Program-made: the position numbers and the translations under genes | Assembly: GCA_902618855.1 (NCBI GenBank) | Contig: CACNCD010000001.1 | Span: 1-64,000 of the forward strand | From: an uncultured Pelagibacteraceae bacterium | GTDB taxonomy: Bacteria; Pseudomonadota; Alphaproteobacteria; Pelagibacterales; Pelagibacteraceae | Length of the DNA stretch: 64,000 nt | Direction: 5' to 3' | Shown here: positions 29,428 through 40,522 of the stretch, piece by piece | How positions within the stretch are numbered: the first letter of the stretch is position 1 | Layout of the letters: each line of letters begins with the position of its first letter | Notes under the pieces: generated by a model | Databases searched by the model: none | What the model was told of the DNA's origin: nothing | The model's input: only the letters and a program-made list of their open reading frames with translations

Positions 29428-30725
29428 TGAAAAAAATATTTTTAGCTTTGTTCTTATCAATTATAAGTTTTAATTTAGTGCATGCTATAACACTAAGTGA
29501 AGCTCTATCAGAGGCTTACAAAAACAATCCTGAATTAAATGCTGAAAGAGAAAACTTAAACGTTTCTGAGGAAGATCTTAAAATTTCAAGAAGTGAATTT
29601 TTGCCCAGTATAACTATTTCTGGGTCTAAAAGCAGCGAAGATACAGATAAAAATACAAATAGATCTGGAGCTGAGACCGCTGTAACTGATGTAAATCCTA
29701 AAACTCAGTCTGTTCTAATTGAACAGAAATTATTTCAGGGATTTGCTGGAGTTGCAGGTTATGAAAAAAATAAATTAGGTTTGAATTTGGCACAGGCAAA
29801 ATTTTTAAAAAAAGAACAAGATATTTTATTTAAAGCTGTAGAAGCCTACACAGGACTCACTCTTGCGAGAGAAAAGTTTGATATTAACCAGTCCAATGTA
29901 AATTTATCAGAGAGACAAGTTGAAACCGATAGATCGAGATTAGAAAGAGGCCAAGTAACTTTAGCAGATGTTGCTCAATCTGAATCTTCTTTAGCAGAGT
30001 CCCAAGCAAAACTAATCGAGTCACAAAATGAGGTTCTCACTTCAAAATTAGAATATGAAAGGGTAGTAGGCCCTTTAAATAGTATTGATAATTTAAATGG
30101 AAATTATGGATTAAGTTTTGAGGTTCCGTCATCTTTAAATCAAGCAATTGAGATTTCTAAAGATAATAGTCCCGATTTGATTATAGCTAAAATTGAATAT
30201 CAACAGTCAGAAAAAGATCTGACAATAGCAAAATCTGAGTTATCTCCCTCAGCTACATTATCTTTAGAATCTTCTAAAACTGATGATTTGAGCGCTACAG
30301 TTGATGAAAGAGATAAGGAAACTGTTAAAGCAACAATATCTTGGCCTCTTTTTAAGGGAGGTAAAAACTTTGCTGAGATAAATAGGAGCAAAAGTCTTAA
30401 AAATAGAAAACAATTATTATACGAATATGCCCTTAGAACCAATGAAACTGAAGTTGCAAGTGCGTGGGCAAATCTTCAGTCTACTGAGAGTCTATTAAAT
30501 TCTGTTAAATTACAAGTTAAAGCCGCGGAAATTGCTAATGAAGGTATAAGCGCTGAATATGAGTCTGGCCTTGGAAGATCAACATTAGATCTAATTCAAT
30601 CAAATACTATTTTACTAAATTCAAAAATAAGTTTAGCTAATTCAGAAAGAAATTATCTTCTAGCCAAATTCAATTTGCTTAAATCCATTGGTTTATTGAA
30701 TAGCAACTATCTAAAAATTCAATAA
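29427..30725 (+). CDS. tolC: TolC family outer-membrane efflux protein
   Basis: Signal peptide; ITLSEALSEAYKNNPELNAEREN; QKLFQGFAG; WPLFKGGKNFAEINRSK; EYESGLGRSTLDLIQSNTILLNSK. Confidence 0.9.
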   Translation: MKKIFLALFLSIISFNLVHAITLSEALSEAYKNNPELNAERENLNVSEEDLKISRSEFLPSITISGSKSSEDTDKNTNRSGAETAVTDVNPKTQSVLIEQKLFQGFAGVAGYEKNKLGLNLAQAKFLKKEQDILFKAVEAYTGLTLAREKFDINQSNVNLSERQVETDRSRLERGQVTLADVAQSESSLAESQAKLIESQNEVLTSKLEYERVVGPLNSIDNLNGNYGLSFEVPSSLNQAIEISKDNSPDLIIAKIEYQQSEKDLTIAKSELSPSATLSLESSKTDDLSATVDERDKETVKATISWPLFKGGKNFAEINRSKSLKNRKQLLYEYALRTNETEVASAWANLQSTESLLNSVKLQVKAAEIANEGISAEYESGLGRSTLDLIQSNTILLNSKISLANSERNYLLAKFNLLKSIGLLNSNYLKIQ

Positions 30726-30768
30726 ATACACCATTTATTAGTTAATTTAATATTTTTATTGCTAATGA

Positions 30769-30783
30769 GAACAAAATGTGTAC
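30769..30783. promoter_or_regulatory. Possible SOS-type operator upstream of recA
   Basis: GAAC-AAAATGT-GTAC, a one-mismatch form of GAAC-N7-GTTC, about 50 bp upstream of the recA ATG. Confidence 0.35.
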
Positions 30784-30833
30784 ATTTAATTGTATGATTC
30801 GTAAGTTAAAAACATTAAAAAAAAAGGCAAAAA

Positions 30834-31955
30834 ATGACAAAAAATAACTTAAAAGTGGTTAAAGCCACAAAAGACAAGGAATTGGAAAATAAAGAAAAAA
30901 ATAAAGCTTTAGACGCAGCAATTGCACAAATTACAGATAATTTTGGCAAAGGCTCTGTAATGAAGCTTGGTCAACAGACAGCGATGGATATAGAGTCTAT
31001 TTCTACAGGCTCTTTAAGTTTAGATTTAGCATTAGGAATAGGCGGATTACCAAAAGGTAGAATTATTGAAATTTACGGTCCAGAGTCGTCTGGAAAAACA
31101 ACGCTTGCATTGCAAGTTGTTGCTGAAGCCCAAAAAGCTGGTGGAATTTGTGGATTTGTAGATGCAGAACATGCTCTTGATCCAGTATATGCAAAAAAAT
31201 TAGGAGTTAATACAGAAGAACTGTTAATTTCTCAACCCGATACAGGAGAACAGGCATTGGAAATAGCTGATACATTAATTAAATCAGGCTCTATTTCAGT
31301 ATTGGTAGTAGATTCTGTAGCAGCGTTAACACCAAGAGCTGAAATCGAAGGAGAGATGGGCGATCATCATGTTGGTCTTCAATCAAGATTGATGAGTCAA
31401 GCTCTAAGAAAACTAACAAGCTCAATCTCGCGAACAAATACAATGGTTATTTTTATTAATCAAATAAGAATGAAAATCGGTGTTATGTTTGGAAGCCCTG
31501 AAACAACATCAGGTGGAAACGCACTTAAATTCTATTCGTCAGTTAGAATGGATATTAGAAGAATTGGTGCAATTAAGGATAAAGAGCAAATTATTGGAAA
31601 CGCTACTAGAGTAAAAGTAGTTAAAAATAAAGTATCACCACCATTTAAGGTTGTTGAATTTGACCTGATGTATGGCAAAGGTATTAGTAAATCGGGAGAA
31701 TTAATTGATTTAGGTGCTAAGGCAGATATTGTTGAAAAGTCTGGAGCTTGGTATGCTTATAAAGGTGAAAAAATCGGACAAGGTAAAGAAAATGCAAAAC
31801 TTTATCTTGAACAAAATCCGAAAGCCGCAGCAGAAATTGAAATGGCAATACGTGAAAAAGCCGGCATGATTTCAAAAAAGATTGAAGGAAATCCGATAGA
31901 TGAGGAAAAGGTAAAGGCTGAATCTAAAGAGGAAACACCATCTAAAAAGAACTAA
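30834..31955 (+). CDS. recA: Recombinase A
   Basis: [23 protein letters not shown] Walker [51 protein letters not shown]. Confidence 0.99.
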   Translation: MTKNNLKVVKATKDKELENKEKNKALDAAIAQITDNFGKGSVMKLGQQTAMDIESISTGSLSLDLALGIGGLPKGRIIEIYGPESSGKTTLALQVVAEAQKAGGICGFVDAEHALDPVYAKKLGVNTEELLISQPDTGEQALEIADTLIKSGSISVLVVDSVAALTPRAEIEGEMGDHHVGLQSRLMSQALRKLTSSISRTNTMVIFINQIRMKIGVMFGSPETTSGGNALKFYSSVRMDIRRIGAIKDKEQIIGNATRVKVVKNKVSPPFKVVEFDLMYGKGISKSGELIDLGAKADIVEKSGAWYAYKGEKIGQGKENAKLYLEQNPKAAAEIEMAIREKAGMISKKIEGNPIDEEKVKAESKEETPSKKN

Positions 31956-31971
31956 CTTCTAGTTATCTAAA

Positions 31972-31998
31972 AAGGCGCTTTAAACAAGCGCCTTTTTT
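31972..31998 (+). terminator. Rho-independent terminator after recA
   Basis: AAGGCGCTT-TAAAC-AAGCGCCTT followed by T-run. Confidence 0.9.
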
Positions 31999-32045
31999 CC
32001 CTACTGTTATCTAGACATCAAATAAAAAAGCTGTATTTTAAAAGT

Positions 32046-34712
32046 ATGGCTGACAAAACATTAAACGGAATAAGAAAAACATTTCTTAAATATTTTGAAA
32101 AAAATGATCATAAGATTGTTGAGTCTAGTAACTTAGTTCCAAACAACGATCCAACTTTAATGTTTGCTAACTCTGGAATGGTACAGTTTAAAAATGTATT
32201 TACTGGTTTAGAAAAGAGAAACTATAAAAGAGCAACTACTTCTCAAAAATGTGTTAGAGCTGGCGGAAAACATAATGATCTAGAAAATGTTGGATATACA
32301 CCAAGACATCATACATTTTTTGAAATGTTGGGAAATTTTTCTTTTGGAGATTATTTTAAAGAAAGAGCTATTGAACTTGCATGGAATTTAATTACTAAAG
32401 ATTTTGGTCTAGATAAAAAAAGACTTTATTTTACAGTATTTAGTGAGGATGAAGAGGCATTTAATCTTTGGAAAAAAATTACTGGAGTTAATGAGGATAG
32501 AATAATTAAAATACCAACTTCAGATAACTTTTGGTCTATGGGCGAAACTGGTCCTTGTGGACCATGTTCTGAGATATTTTTTGATCATGGTGATAAACTT
32601 AAAGGTGGATTACCAGGTACAAAAGATCAAGATGGAGATCGTTATATTGAGATATGGAATCTTGTTTTTATGCAATTTGAACAAGTTTCAAAAGATAAGC
32701 GAATAAATTTACCTAAACCATCTGTAGATACAGGAATGGGACTTGAGAGAATTGCTGCTTTGTTACAGGGAACTCACGATAATTACGAAACAGATCATTT
32801 TAAAAAAATTATTTCTGCAACAGCTGAAGTTGTAAAAAAAAAACCAGATCAAAAAAATTTATCTAGCTTTAGAGTTATTGCTGACCATTTGAGAGCAAGT
32901 TCATTTTTAATTGCAGAAGGTGTTTTACCTTCAAATGAGGGAAGAGGATATGTTCTCAGAAGAATAATGAGAAGAGGAATGAGACACTCACATTTACTTG
33001 GATCTAAGGAGCCAATTTTTTTTAATATTTTTAAAACATTAATGGAAGAAATGTCTGGAAATTATCCAGAATTAAAAAGAGCTGAGGCTTTAATTAAAGA
33101 AACTTTAAAAATGGAGGAAGAAAAATTCTTAGTTCTTCTTGACAGAGGTATGAAAATTTTAGACGAGGAAGTTACAAAGATAGATAAAGTGCTCCCTGGC
33201 GAAGTTGCTTTCAAACTTTATGACACTTATGGTTTTCCATTAGACCTAACCCAAGATATTTTAAAAAATAAATCACTACAAATAGATAATAAAAAATTTG
33301 ATGATTTAATGAATCAGAGCAGAGAGCTTGCCAAGAAAAATTGGAAAGGCTCAGGAGATAGTGCTATTGACGACATTTGGTTCGCGATTAGAGACAAGTT
33401 GGGTGCTACGGAATTTCTTGGTTATGAAACTGATCAAGCAGAGGGCATAATTCAGTCTCTTTTAAAAAATAATGAGCAAGTCGCAAAATTAAAAACTGGT
33501 GATGAAGGAATGATAATTTTAAATCAAACCCCTTTTTATGGTGAGTCTGGTGGTCAAGTAGGAGATACAGGCGAAATAATATCAAGTAATTTTAAATTTA
33601 AAGTTTTAGATGTACAGAAAAAACTAGGAGACCTTTTTGTACACTATGGAAAAGTGATCTCTGGTGAAGTCAAAATCAATGAAAGTGTAGAGTTAAAAAT
33701 TGATATTGAAAGAAGAGAAAATATTAGAGCATATCACTCAGCCACACATTTATTACATGAATCTTTAAGAAGAGTATTGGGCACACATGTCACTCAAAAA
33801 GGATCTCTAGTTGAAGCTAATAGATTAAGATTTGATTTCAGCCATATGAAACCAATAACTCCAGATGAAATAGACAAAATCGAGAAATTTGTTAACTCAA
33901 TGGTAGATAATAAATCTGATGTAAAAACAAGACTTATGACGCCAAAAGAGGCTGTAGATAATGGAGCGCTAGCTTTATTTGGGGAAAAATATGGTGAAGA
34001 AGTAAGAGTTTTATCTATGGGAGATGAAAAGAATAGATATTTTTCTACAGAATTATGTGGAGGAACGCATGTCAGAAATACGGGAGATATTGGTAAATTT
34101 AAAATTGTAAGTCAAGCATCTATTGCAGCAGGAGTCAGAAGAGTCGAAGCTTTAAGAGACAAACAACTAGAAGATTATTTTAAAAATAAAGAAAAATTAT
34201 TAGATCTTTCTGCACAGAAAAACGAAGAGATTATAAATGATCTTTCTGGAAAAATAGTTGGGTTAGGAGGAAAACCAAACATAGATAAAAAAAATCCAAC
34301 TGAAACAATTAAAGAGTTAACGAAACAACTAGATGTTTTAACTGTTGGGTCAATTCTCCAAGATAAAACAAAAAATATTATTTCCGATATTGAAGTAAAA
34401 GGTATTAAAGTTAGACTTCAAAAAATATTAGGGCTACCTCCAAAAGAATTAAGAAAATTAGTAGATAAAGGCAAAAAGGATTTGGGCGAAGGAATTGTAA
34501 TAATTTTTGCCATCAAAGATGATAAGATTGGTTTAGCTGTTGGTGTAACAGACAAATTAATTAAAAAATATAATGCTGTTGATTTTGCTAAAATAGGGTC
34601 AGAGACAATTGGAGGAAAGGGTGGAGGAGGAAGACCAGATTTCGCTCAAGCTGGCGGTATTGAAAGTTCAAAAATTGATGAAGCTTTGGAAAAGATTAAG
34701 TCTTTAATTTAA
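32046..34712 (+). CDS. alaS: Alanyl-tRNA synthetase
   Basis: [96 protein letters not shown]. Confidence 0.99.
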   Translation: MADKTLNGIRKTFLKYFEKNDHKIVESSNLVPNNDPTLMFANSGMVQFKNVFTGLEKRNYKRATTSQKCVRAGGKHNDLENVGYTPRHHTFFEMLGNFSFGDYFKERAIELAWNLITKDFGLDKKRLYFTVFSEDEEAFNLWKKITGVNEDRIIKIPTSDNFWSMGETGPCGPCSEIFFDHGDKLKGGLPGTKDQDGDRYIEIWNLVFMQFEQVSKDKRINLPKPSVDTGMGLERIAALLQGTHDNYETDHFKKIISATAEVVKKKPDQKNLSSFRVIADHLRASSFLIAEGVLPSNEGRGYVLRRIMRRGMRHSHLLGSKEPIFFNIFKTLMEEMSGNYPELKRAEALIKETLKMEEEKFLVLLDRGMKILDEEVTKIDKVLPGEVAFKLYDTYGFPLDLTQDILKNKSLQIDNKKFDDLMNQSRELAKKNWKGSGDSAIDDIWFAIRDKLGATEFLGYETDQAEGIIQSLLKNNEQVAKLKTGDEGMIILNQTPFYGESGGQVGDTGEIISSNFKFKVLDVQKKLGDLFVHYGKVISGEVKINESVELKIDIERRENIRAYHSATHLLHESLRRVLGTHVTQKGSLVEANRLRFDFSHMKPITPDEIDKIEKFVNSMVDNKSDVKTRLMTPKEAVDNGALALFGEKYGEEVRVLSMGDEKNRYFSTELCGGTHVRNTGDIGKFKIVSQASIAAGVRRVEALRDKQLEDYFKNKEKLLDLSAQKNEEIINDLSGKIVGLGGKPNIDKKNPTETIKELTKQLDVLTVGSILQDKTKNIISDIEVKGIKVRLQKILGLPPKELRKLVDKGKKDLGEGIVIIFAIKDDKIGLAVGVTDKLIKKYNAVDFAKIGSETIGGKGGGGRPDFAQAGGIESSKIDEALEKIKSLI

Positions 34713-35918
34713 TTTTTTTTTAAGACTCCCGTCAATTTCATCTAAAAATTGATTTGTATTCAAATACTTTGTTGTTGGTCCTACAAGAATAGCTAAGTCT
34801 TTTGTCATTGATCCTTTTTCAACACAATTTATACAAACTTGCTCTAATGTTTTTGAAAATTTAATTAACTCTCTATTTGAGTCCAATTCTCCTCTATGCG
34901 CAAGTCCTCTCGTCCAAGCAAAAATTGATGCAATTGGATTTGTTGAAGTTTCTTTACCTTCTTGATGCATTCTAAAGTGTCTAGTAACTGTTCCATGAGC
35001 AGCCTCAGCCTCCATCGTTCTACCATCTGGGGCGAGTAGCACACTAGTCATGAGGCCTAAAGAGCCATAACCCTGGGCAACTGTATCAGATTGGACATCT
35101 CCATCATAATTTTTACAAGCCCAAATATATTTTCCACTCCATTTCATAGCGCATGCCACCATGTCATCAATTAATCTATGTTCGTAAGTAATTTTGTTTT
35201 TTTCAAATTTAGATTTAAATTCTTTTTCAAAAACATTTTGAAAAATATCCTTAAATCTGCCATCGTAAGTTTTTAAGATAGTGTTTTTTGTTGATAAATA
35301 AACTGGCCATTTTTTAATTAGTCCATAATTAAAACAAGATCGCGCAAAGTCTTCGATAGATTTATCTAAATTATACATCGACAAAGCAATACCAGGTCCT
35401 GGAAAATTGAATACTTCAAATTTTTTTTCATCTTTTCCATCATCAGAAGTCCATTTTATTTCTAATTTACCTTTTCCAGGAACTTGAAAATCTGTTGCTC
35501 TGTATTGATCACCAAATGCATGTCTACCGATAATTAGTGGATCCGTCCAAGACGGAACGAGTTTTGGAATATTTTTACAAATAATTGGTTCTCTGAACAC
35601 TGTTCCACCAATAATATTTCTAATAGTGCCATTTGGAGATCTCCACATTTTTTTTAAATTAAACTCTTTAACTCTTTTTTCATCAGGTGTAATGGTTGCA
35701 CATTTAATCCCAACACCATTTTTTTTAATCGCTTTTGCGCAATCGATTGTTATTTGGTCTGAGGTATTATCTCTGCTTTTTATTCCAAGATCGTAATATT
35801 CAATATTTAAATCAAGATATGGGAGAATAAGTTTATTTTTAATGAAATTCCAAATCACCCTAGTCATTTCATCGCCATCTAGCTCAACTATTGGGTTTTT
35901 TACCTTAATTTTGCTCAT
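34704..35918 (-). CDS. icd: NADP-dependent isocitrate dehydrogenase
   Basis: [78 protein letters not shown]. Confidence 0.98.
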   Translation of the reverse strand: MSKIKVKNPIVELDGDEMTRVIWNFIKNKLILPYLDLNIEYYDLGIKSRDNTSDQITIDCAKAIKKNGVGIKCATITPDEKRVKEFNLKKMWRSPNGTIRNIIGGTVFREPIICKNIPKLVPSWTDPLIIGRHAFGDQYRATDFQVPGKGKLEIKWTSDDGKDEKKFEVFNFPGPGIALSMYNLDKSIEDFARSCFNYGLIKKWPVYLSTKNTILKTYDGRFKDIFQNVFEKEFKSKFEKNKITYEHRLIDDMVACAMKWSGKYIWACKNYDGDVQSDTVAQGYGSLGLMTSVLLAPDGRTMEAEAAHGTVTRHFRMHQEGKETSTNPIASIFAWTRGLAHRGELDSNRELIKFSKTLEQVCINCVEKGSMTKDLAILVGPTTKYLNTNQFLDEIDGSLKKKLN

Positions 35919-35993
35919 ATTTAGATGTTATCTTACTAATTGAATTTAAGCATTTTATATACATATTAAACAAAAATTACCAATTTAAGAATT

Positions 35994-36641
35994 ATGATAG
36001 ACAAAATATTTCCCAAAATTCATAACGAAGGCTATAAATTTTTAGTTATATTCGGTTTTGCAACCCTGATTTTGTATTTTATAAGTAGTTTTTTGGGACT
36101 AATAGGTTTGGTGCTAACAATTTGGGTTTACTATTTTTTTAGGGATCCAGATAGAATATCCATTAATGATGAAAATTTTTTAGTTAGCCCAGCTGATGGA
36201 CTTATTTTAAAAGTAGAAGAAACTGATGGCCCCAAAGAACTTAAACTTGAAAATAAAAAATTTAAAAAAATAAGTATCTTTATGAATGTTTTTGATTGTC
36301 ACGTTAATAGAACGCCGTGTTCTGGAAAAATAACAGAAATATTGTATAAACCTGGAAAATTCTTCAATGCATCACTGGATAAAGCGAGCGAAGAAAATGA
36401 AAGAAATTATTATAAAATTTCAAACAATGCAGGAGAAGATATAATTGTTGTTCAGATAGCAGGACTCATTGCCAGAAGAATAGTAACAGAAGTAGGAGAA
36501 AACTCTGAATTAAAACAGGGAGATAGAATAGGCATGATAAGATTTGGAAGCAGAGCTGATATTTATTTTGAAAATTACGATCCTTTAGTTAAAGTTAACC
36601 AAAAAACTATAGCAGGAGAAACACTTTTAGCAAAAAAATAG
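35994..36641 (+). CDS. psd: Phosphatidylserine decarboxylase proenzyme (short type)
   Basis: VYYFFRDPDR, SPADGLILKVEE, FMNVFDCHVNRTP, IRFGSRADIYF (GS cleavage context). Confidence 0.95.
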   Translation: MIDKIFPKIHNEGYKFLVIFGFATLILYFISSFLGLIGLVLTIWVYYFFRDPDRISINDENFLVSPADGLILKVEETDGPKELKLENKKFKKISIFMNVFDCHVNRTPCSGKITEILYKPGKFFNASLDKASEENERNYYKISNNAGEDIIVVQIAGLIARRIVTEVGENSELKQGDRIGMIRFGSRADIYFENYDPLVKVNQKTIAGETLLAKK

Positions 36642-36644
36642 ATT

Positions 36645-37445
36645 ATGATTGAACCAAAAAAAAATTTCAAAATAGTAACAGATACTAGAGCTAGAGTTAT
36701 TCTTCCAAATACATTAACTCTTATTGGGGTATGTATTGGTTTGACTTCAATTAACTTTGCTTTAAATGGAAATTATAAATTATCTATAATTGCAATTTTG
36801 CTTGCAGCGATAATTGACGGTTTAGATGGAAGAATTGCAAGATTGATAAAGGGTACCTCAAAAGTTGGTAAAGAGCTAGACTCTTTAACAGATGTAATTA
36901 GTTTTGGAGTTGCACCTGCGTTTATTATGTATTTTTGGCAATTAAATTCTCTTGGAAAAGTTGGCTGGTTAATATCGCTTATTTATGTCGTATGCGTTGC
37001 CCTAAGACTTGCTAGATTTAATGTTAATTCTGTTGGCGAACCATCTTGGAGAGATAATTTTTTTGAGGGTATTCCATCTCCAGCCGGTGGTATTTTAGTC
37101 TTAAGTCCATTAATTTATGAAACCAGTGGTTTTGAGATAGTTAAAATTAATAACCAAATGATTGCCCCAATCTTATTTATAATAGTTTCAATATTATTAA
37201 TAAGTAAAATTCCAACTTATTCCTTTAAAAAAATTGTTGTTCCAAGAAGCACTACAATATTTTTATTATTTGGAATTGTTCTCTTATTTGGTTTACTATT
37301 AATATTTCCATTTAAAGCGCTTGTTATTGGATGTGTAGTTTATTTTTTAATGATACCAGCGAGCATTATTCATTTTTTAAAACTTAAGAAAAGTTTTAAA
37401 AATGATAGAAAAATGGACGATGAAGAGCCTGAAGATTTTCTGTAA
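36645..37445 (+). CDS. pssA: CDP-diacylglycerol-serine O-phosphatidyltransferase
   Basis: CDP-alcohol phosphotransferase motif DGLDGRIARLIKGTSKVGKELDSLTDVISFGVAPAF. Confidence 0.96.
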   Translation: MIEPKKNFKIVTDTRARVILPNTLTLIGVCIGLTSINFALNGNYKLSIIAILLAAIIDGLDGRIARLIKGTSKVGKELDSLTDVISFGVAPAFIMYFWQLNSLGKVGWLISLIYVVCVALRLARFNVNSVGEPSWRDNFFEGIPSPAGGILVLSPLIYETSGFEIVKINNQMIAPILFIIVSILLISKIPTYSFKKIVVPRSTTIFLLFGIVLLFGLLLIFPFKALVIGCVVYFLMIPASIIHFLKLKKSFKNDRKMDDEEPEDFL

Positions 37446-38357
37446 ATGAAAAAAAATACAATTGTTTCTTTAGCAGACGCAAACTATTTTGATTTATTAA
37501 ATGAATTAATTGACTCTATAAAACAGTTTAAGGAGAGCTCTAATACTGCGATATGTATTTTAGATGCTGGTTTAAATAACGAGCAAAAAAAAATTTTATT
37601 AAAAAAAGTCGATGAAATTAAAAGTGCTGAGTGGGATATAAAAGTTTCATCAATCAAAGTGAGAGGCAAAGAATGGCTTAAAAGTCAAGTTTCAAGAGCT
37701 TTTTTACCTACTTACTTTCCTAAATACGATAAATATCTTTGGATAGATTGTGATGCTTGGGTAAATGATTGGAAATCTATAGAGCTATATTTTAGAGCCT
37801 GCGAAAGTGGAAAATTAGGAATAACTCAAACTTTAGGACCTGGATACAGAGTTATGTCAAAGGTAAGTTGGCTTTTAGGAAGATTGGCATTAATTAAGTC
37901 ACAAAACTTTAAACATGCAATAAGTTCAAGAATTGGCATGGATAAAGCAAGAAAGTTGGCATTTGCTCCACACATTAATATAGGTGTTTTCTCGCTTGAA
38001 AAAAATTCGCCATGTTGGGAAATTTGGCAAGAAAATTTAAAGAAAGCCTTAAGCTCTGGAAAAATTTTTGGATCTGAGGGCTTAGCAATAAATATGAGCG
38101 TTTACATCGATAATGTTGAAACTGAATTTCTTCCACTTAATTGCAATTGGATAGCTAGCAATTTATTACCTAAATTTGATGAGCAAAATAATTCGTTCGT
38201 CGAACCTTTTTTGCCAAATTATAAAATTGGGATAATGCACTTAGCGGCAGGCATTTGGAGAGATGGCAAAGATATGAGAATAAATAAAAATATTAAAATA
38301 GATATAAAAACTCTAGATAATGAGACAGTGACTAAAAGTTTGAGATTCGGTGAATAA
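37446..38357 (+). CDS. Putative glycosyltransferase (GT8-like, DxD motif)
   Basis: KYLWIDCDAWVNDW DxD-like motif, FAPHINIGVFSLEKNS, IMHLAAGIW. Confidence 0.6.
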   Translation: MKKNTIVSLADANYFDLLNELIDSIKQFKESSNTAICILDAGLNNEQKKILLKKVDEIKSAEWDIKVSSIKVRGKEWLKSQVSRAFLPTYFPKYDKYLWIDCDAWVNDWKSIELYFRACESGKLGITQTLGPGYRVMSKVSWLLGRLALIKSQNFKHAISSRIGMDKARKLAFAPHINIGVFSLEKNSPCWEIWQENLKKALSSGKIFGSEGLAINMSVYIDNVETEFLPLNCNWIASNLLPKFDEQNNSFVEPFLPNYKIGIMHLAAGIWRDGKDMRINKNIKIDIKTLDNETVTKSLRFGE

Positions 38358-38969
38358 TTGAAAAAAAATAAAATTTCAAAAAATTGGATTAATAGACAAA
38401 AAAAAGATATTTATGTTCGTCAATCTAAGATCGAAGGCTTTAGATCAAGAGCTATTTATAAACTTAAAGAAATAGATGAAAAGTTTAAAATATTTAAACA
38501 AGTTAATTCTGTAGTTGACCTTGGCGCAGCACCTGGCAGCTGGTCTCAGTATGCAGCAACTAGAGTCAAAAGCGAAAAAATTCTATCTATTGATTTACTC
38601 AAATTTGAAAAAATAAAAAATAGTCATCAAATTATAGGAGATTTTACAGATGAAAAATATAAAAATAAGATTAGAGAGTATTTTGGTAAAAAAATTGATT
38701 TAATAATTTCAGATATGGCAGTAAACACTATTGGCAATAAAGATATTGATTCAATTGTAACAGGAGAACTTTGTATGGATGCGATGAATTTCGCTATAGG
38801 AGAGCTAGAAAAAAATGGTATTTTTATATCAAAGTTATTCATGGGATCTAGCTTTAATGAAATTGTCGCACTTGCTAAAAAGTATTTTAAGGAAGTCAGA
38901 GTTTTTAAACCTTTAGCGAGTAGAAAAAATTCTAAAGAAACATTCATAGTCTGTAAATTTTTAAGATAG
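38358..38969 (+). CDS. rlmE: 23S rRNA (uridine-2'-O) methyltransferase
   Basis: RSRAIYKLKEIDEKFKIFK, VVDLGAAPGSWSQYAA, DLIISDMAVNTIGN, SRKNSKETFIVCKFLR. TTG start. Confidence 0.95.
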   Translation: MKKNKISKNWINRQKKDIYVRQSKIEGFRSRAIYKLKEIDEKFKIFKQVNSVVDLGAAPGSWSQYAATRVKSEKILSIDLLKFEKIKNSHQIIGDFTDEKYKNKIREYFGKKIDLIISDMAVNTIGNKDIDSIVTGELCMDAMNFAIGELEKNGIFISKLFMGSSFNEIVALAKKYFKEVRVFKPLASRKNSKETFIVCKFLR

Positions 38970-39002
38970 ATACTCTTTTAATTTTTTAAGAATCGTATAT
39001 AC

Positions 39003-40085
39003 ATGATTATGGGTCCTATTAAAGAAGCACTTACATTCGATGACGTAACCTTGGCTCCAAAGTACTCCGAGGTACTACCTTCAGAGGTTGATACAAAAAT
39101 ACAATTATCAAAACATATATCTTTAAAAATACCTTTATTGTCTTCAGCAATGGATACAGTTACCGAGTCAAAAATGGCTATTGCAATAGCTAAAGCAGGA
39201 GGCATTGGTATAATTCATAGAAATTTAAGTGTAACTAAACAAATTCAAGAAATAAAAAAAGTAAAGGCAAACAAACTAATTGTAGGAGCTGCAGTAGGAG
39301 CTGGTTTAAATGAAATTATAAGGGCAGATGCAATATTAAAAGAAGGTGTAGATTTAATTGTTGTTGATACCGCTCATGGTCATACCAAAAAAGTTGCTGA
39401 AATAATTAAAAAAATTAAAAAAAAAAAAAATATGAAAACAGCAATTTGTGCAGGAAATATAGCAACACCTGAAGCTGCAAAGTTTTTAATTAAGCTTGGT
39501 GTTGACATTATTAAAGTAGGAATCGGGCCTGGCTCTATATGTACAACACGTTTAGTTGCTGGCATAGGAGTTCCACAACTTAGTGCAATAATAAACGTTA
39601 AAAATGGTGTAAAAAAAAAGAAAATAAAAATTATCTCAGACGGAGGTATAAAATTTTCAGGAGATATAGCAAAAGCCTTAGCTGCAGGAGCTGATGCAGT
39701 AATGATTGGATCTCTGTTTGCAGGAACAATAGAGTCACCTGGTAAATTAATAAAAAAAAGAGGTAAGCTTTTCAAAAATTTTCGAGGAATGGGTTCTGTT
39801 GGAGCCATGAACAAAGGTTCCGCAGATAGATATTTTCAAAACAAACAAAAAGATAAATCAAAATATGTGCCAGAGGGAGTTGAAGGTCTAGTAAAATTTA
39901 AAGGCAATGTAGATAAAGTAATTTTTAAACTAGTGGGTGGTTTAAAATCATCGATGGGATATTTGGGTGCAAAAACTATACTTAAATTGAGAAAAAAACC
40001 AAACTTTGTAAAAATTACTAAAGCTGGATTTTACGAGAGCATGGTGCATAATATTGATGAAGTAAAAAAAGATGGAGAGTTCTAA
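39003..40085 (+). CDS. guaB: IMP dehydrogenase lacking the CBS (Bateman) domain
   Basis: EALTFDDVTLAPKYSEVLPSEVD; IKVGIGPGSICTTRLVAGIGVPQ catalytic loop; SDGGIKFSGDIAKALAAGADAVMIGSLFAGT. About 360 aa with GIIHRNLSVTKQIQEIKKVKANKLIVGAAVG directly joining the two halves of the barrel. Confidence 0.95.
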   Translation: MIMGPIKEALTFDDVTLAPKYSEVLPSEVDTKIQLSKHISLKIPLLSSAMDTVTESKMAIAIAKAGGIGIIHRNLSVTKQIQEIKKVKANKLIVGAAVGAGLNEIIRADAILKEGVDLIVVDTAHGHTKKVAEIIKKIKKKKNMKTAICAGNIATPEAAKFLIKLGVDIIKVGIGPGSICTTRLVAGIGVPQLSAIINVKNGVKKKKIKIISDGGIKFSGDIAKALAAGADAVMIGSLFAGTIESPGKLIKKRGKLFKNFRGMGSVGAMNKGSADRYFQNKQKDKSKYVPEGVEGLVKFKGNVDKVIFKLVGGLKSSMGYLGAKTILKLRKKPNFVKITKAGFYESMVHNIDEVKKDGEF

Positions 40086-40522
40086 TGTTATTGAAAAAAA
40101 AATTTCTAATTAGTTTTATCTTATATTTTACTTTTTTTGGATTTTCATATGCTAAAGAAAACTATTATAATGAAGCAAAAAAAAAATTTGATAATAACGA
40201 TCTAGAATCCTCAAAATTTCTATTTCAAAAAAATATTGTTTTTAATCCTAAAGATGCGAAGTCATATTTGTATTTAGCAAAAATTTTTAATATTGAGGAC
40301 AATGAAAAAGAAGAGGAAAAAAATTTAGATACAACTTTGCTTTTAGATCCTTCAAATGAAGAGGCAATGTATATGTTAATAAAATTTAAATTAAAAAAAT
40401 CTAATTATTCCAAAGTTCAAGAGCTTAAAGAAAAATTTGCTATAATTTGCAAATCACTTTGTGAGAAGGAAAAAGAAATTCAAAATATTCTAAAAAATAT
40501 CGAACCTAAAAATGATTCTTAA
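40085..40522 (+). CDS. Secreted/periplasmic TPR-repeat protein
   Basis: N-terminal hydrophobic signal; [48 protein letters not shown]-like repeats. Confidence 0.55.
   Translation: MLLKKKFLISFILYFTFFGFSYAKENYYNEAKKKFDNNDLESSKFLFQKNIVFNPKDAKSYLYLAKIFNIEDNEKEEEKNLDTTLLLDPSNEEAMYMLIKFKLKKSNYSKVQELKEKFAIICKSLCEKEKEIQNILKNIEPKNDS

Noticed and set aside
39380-39814. 144-aa minus-strand ORF antisense to guaB
   Set aside because: Low-complexity Phe-rich translation is the complement of Lys-rich coding sequence; guaB is unambiguous.
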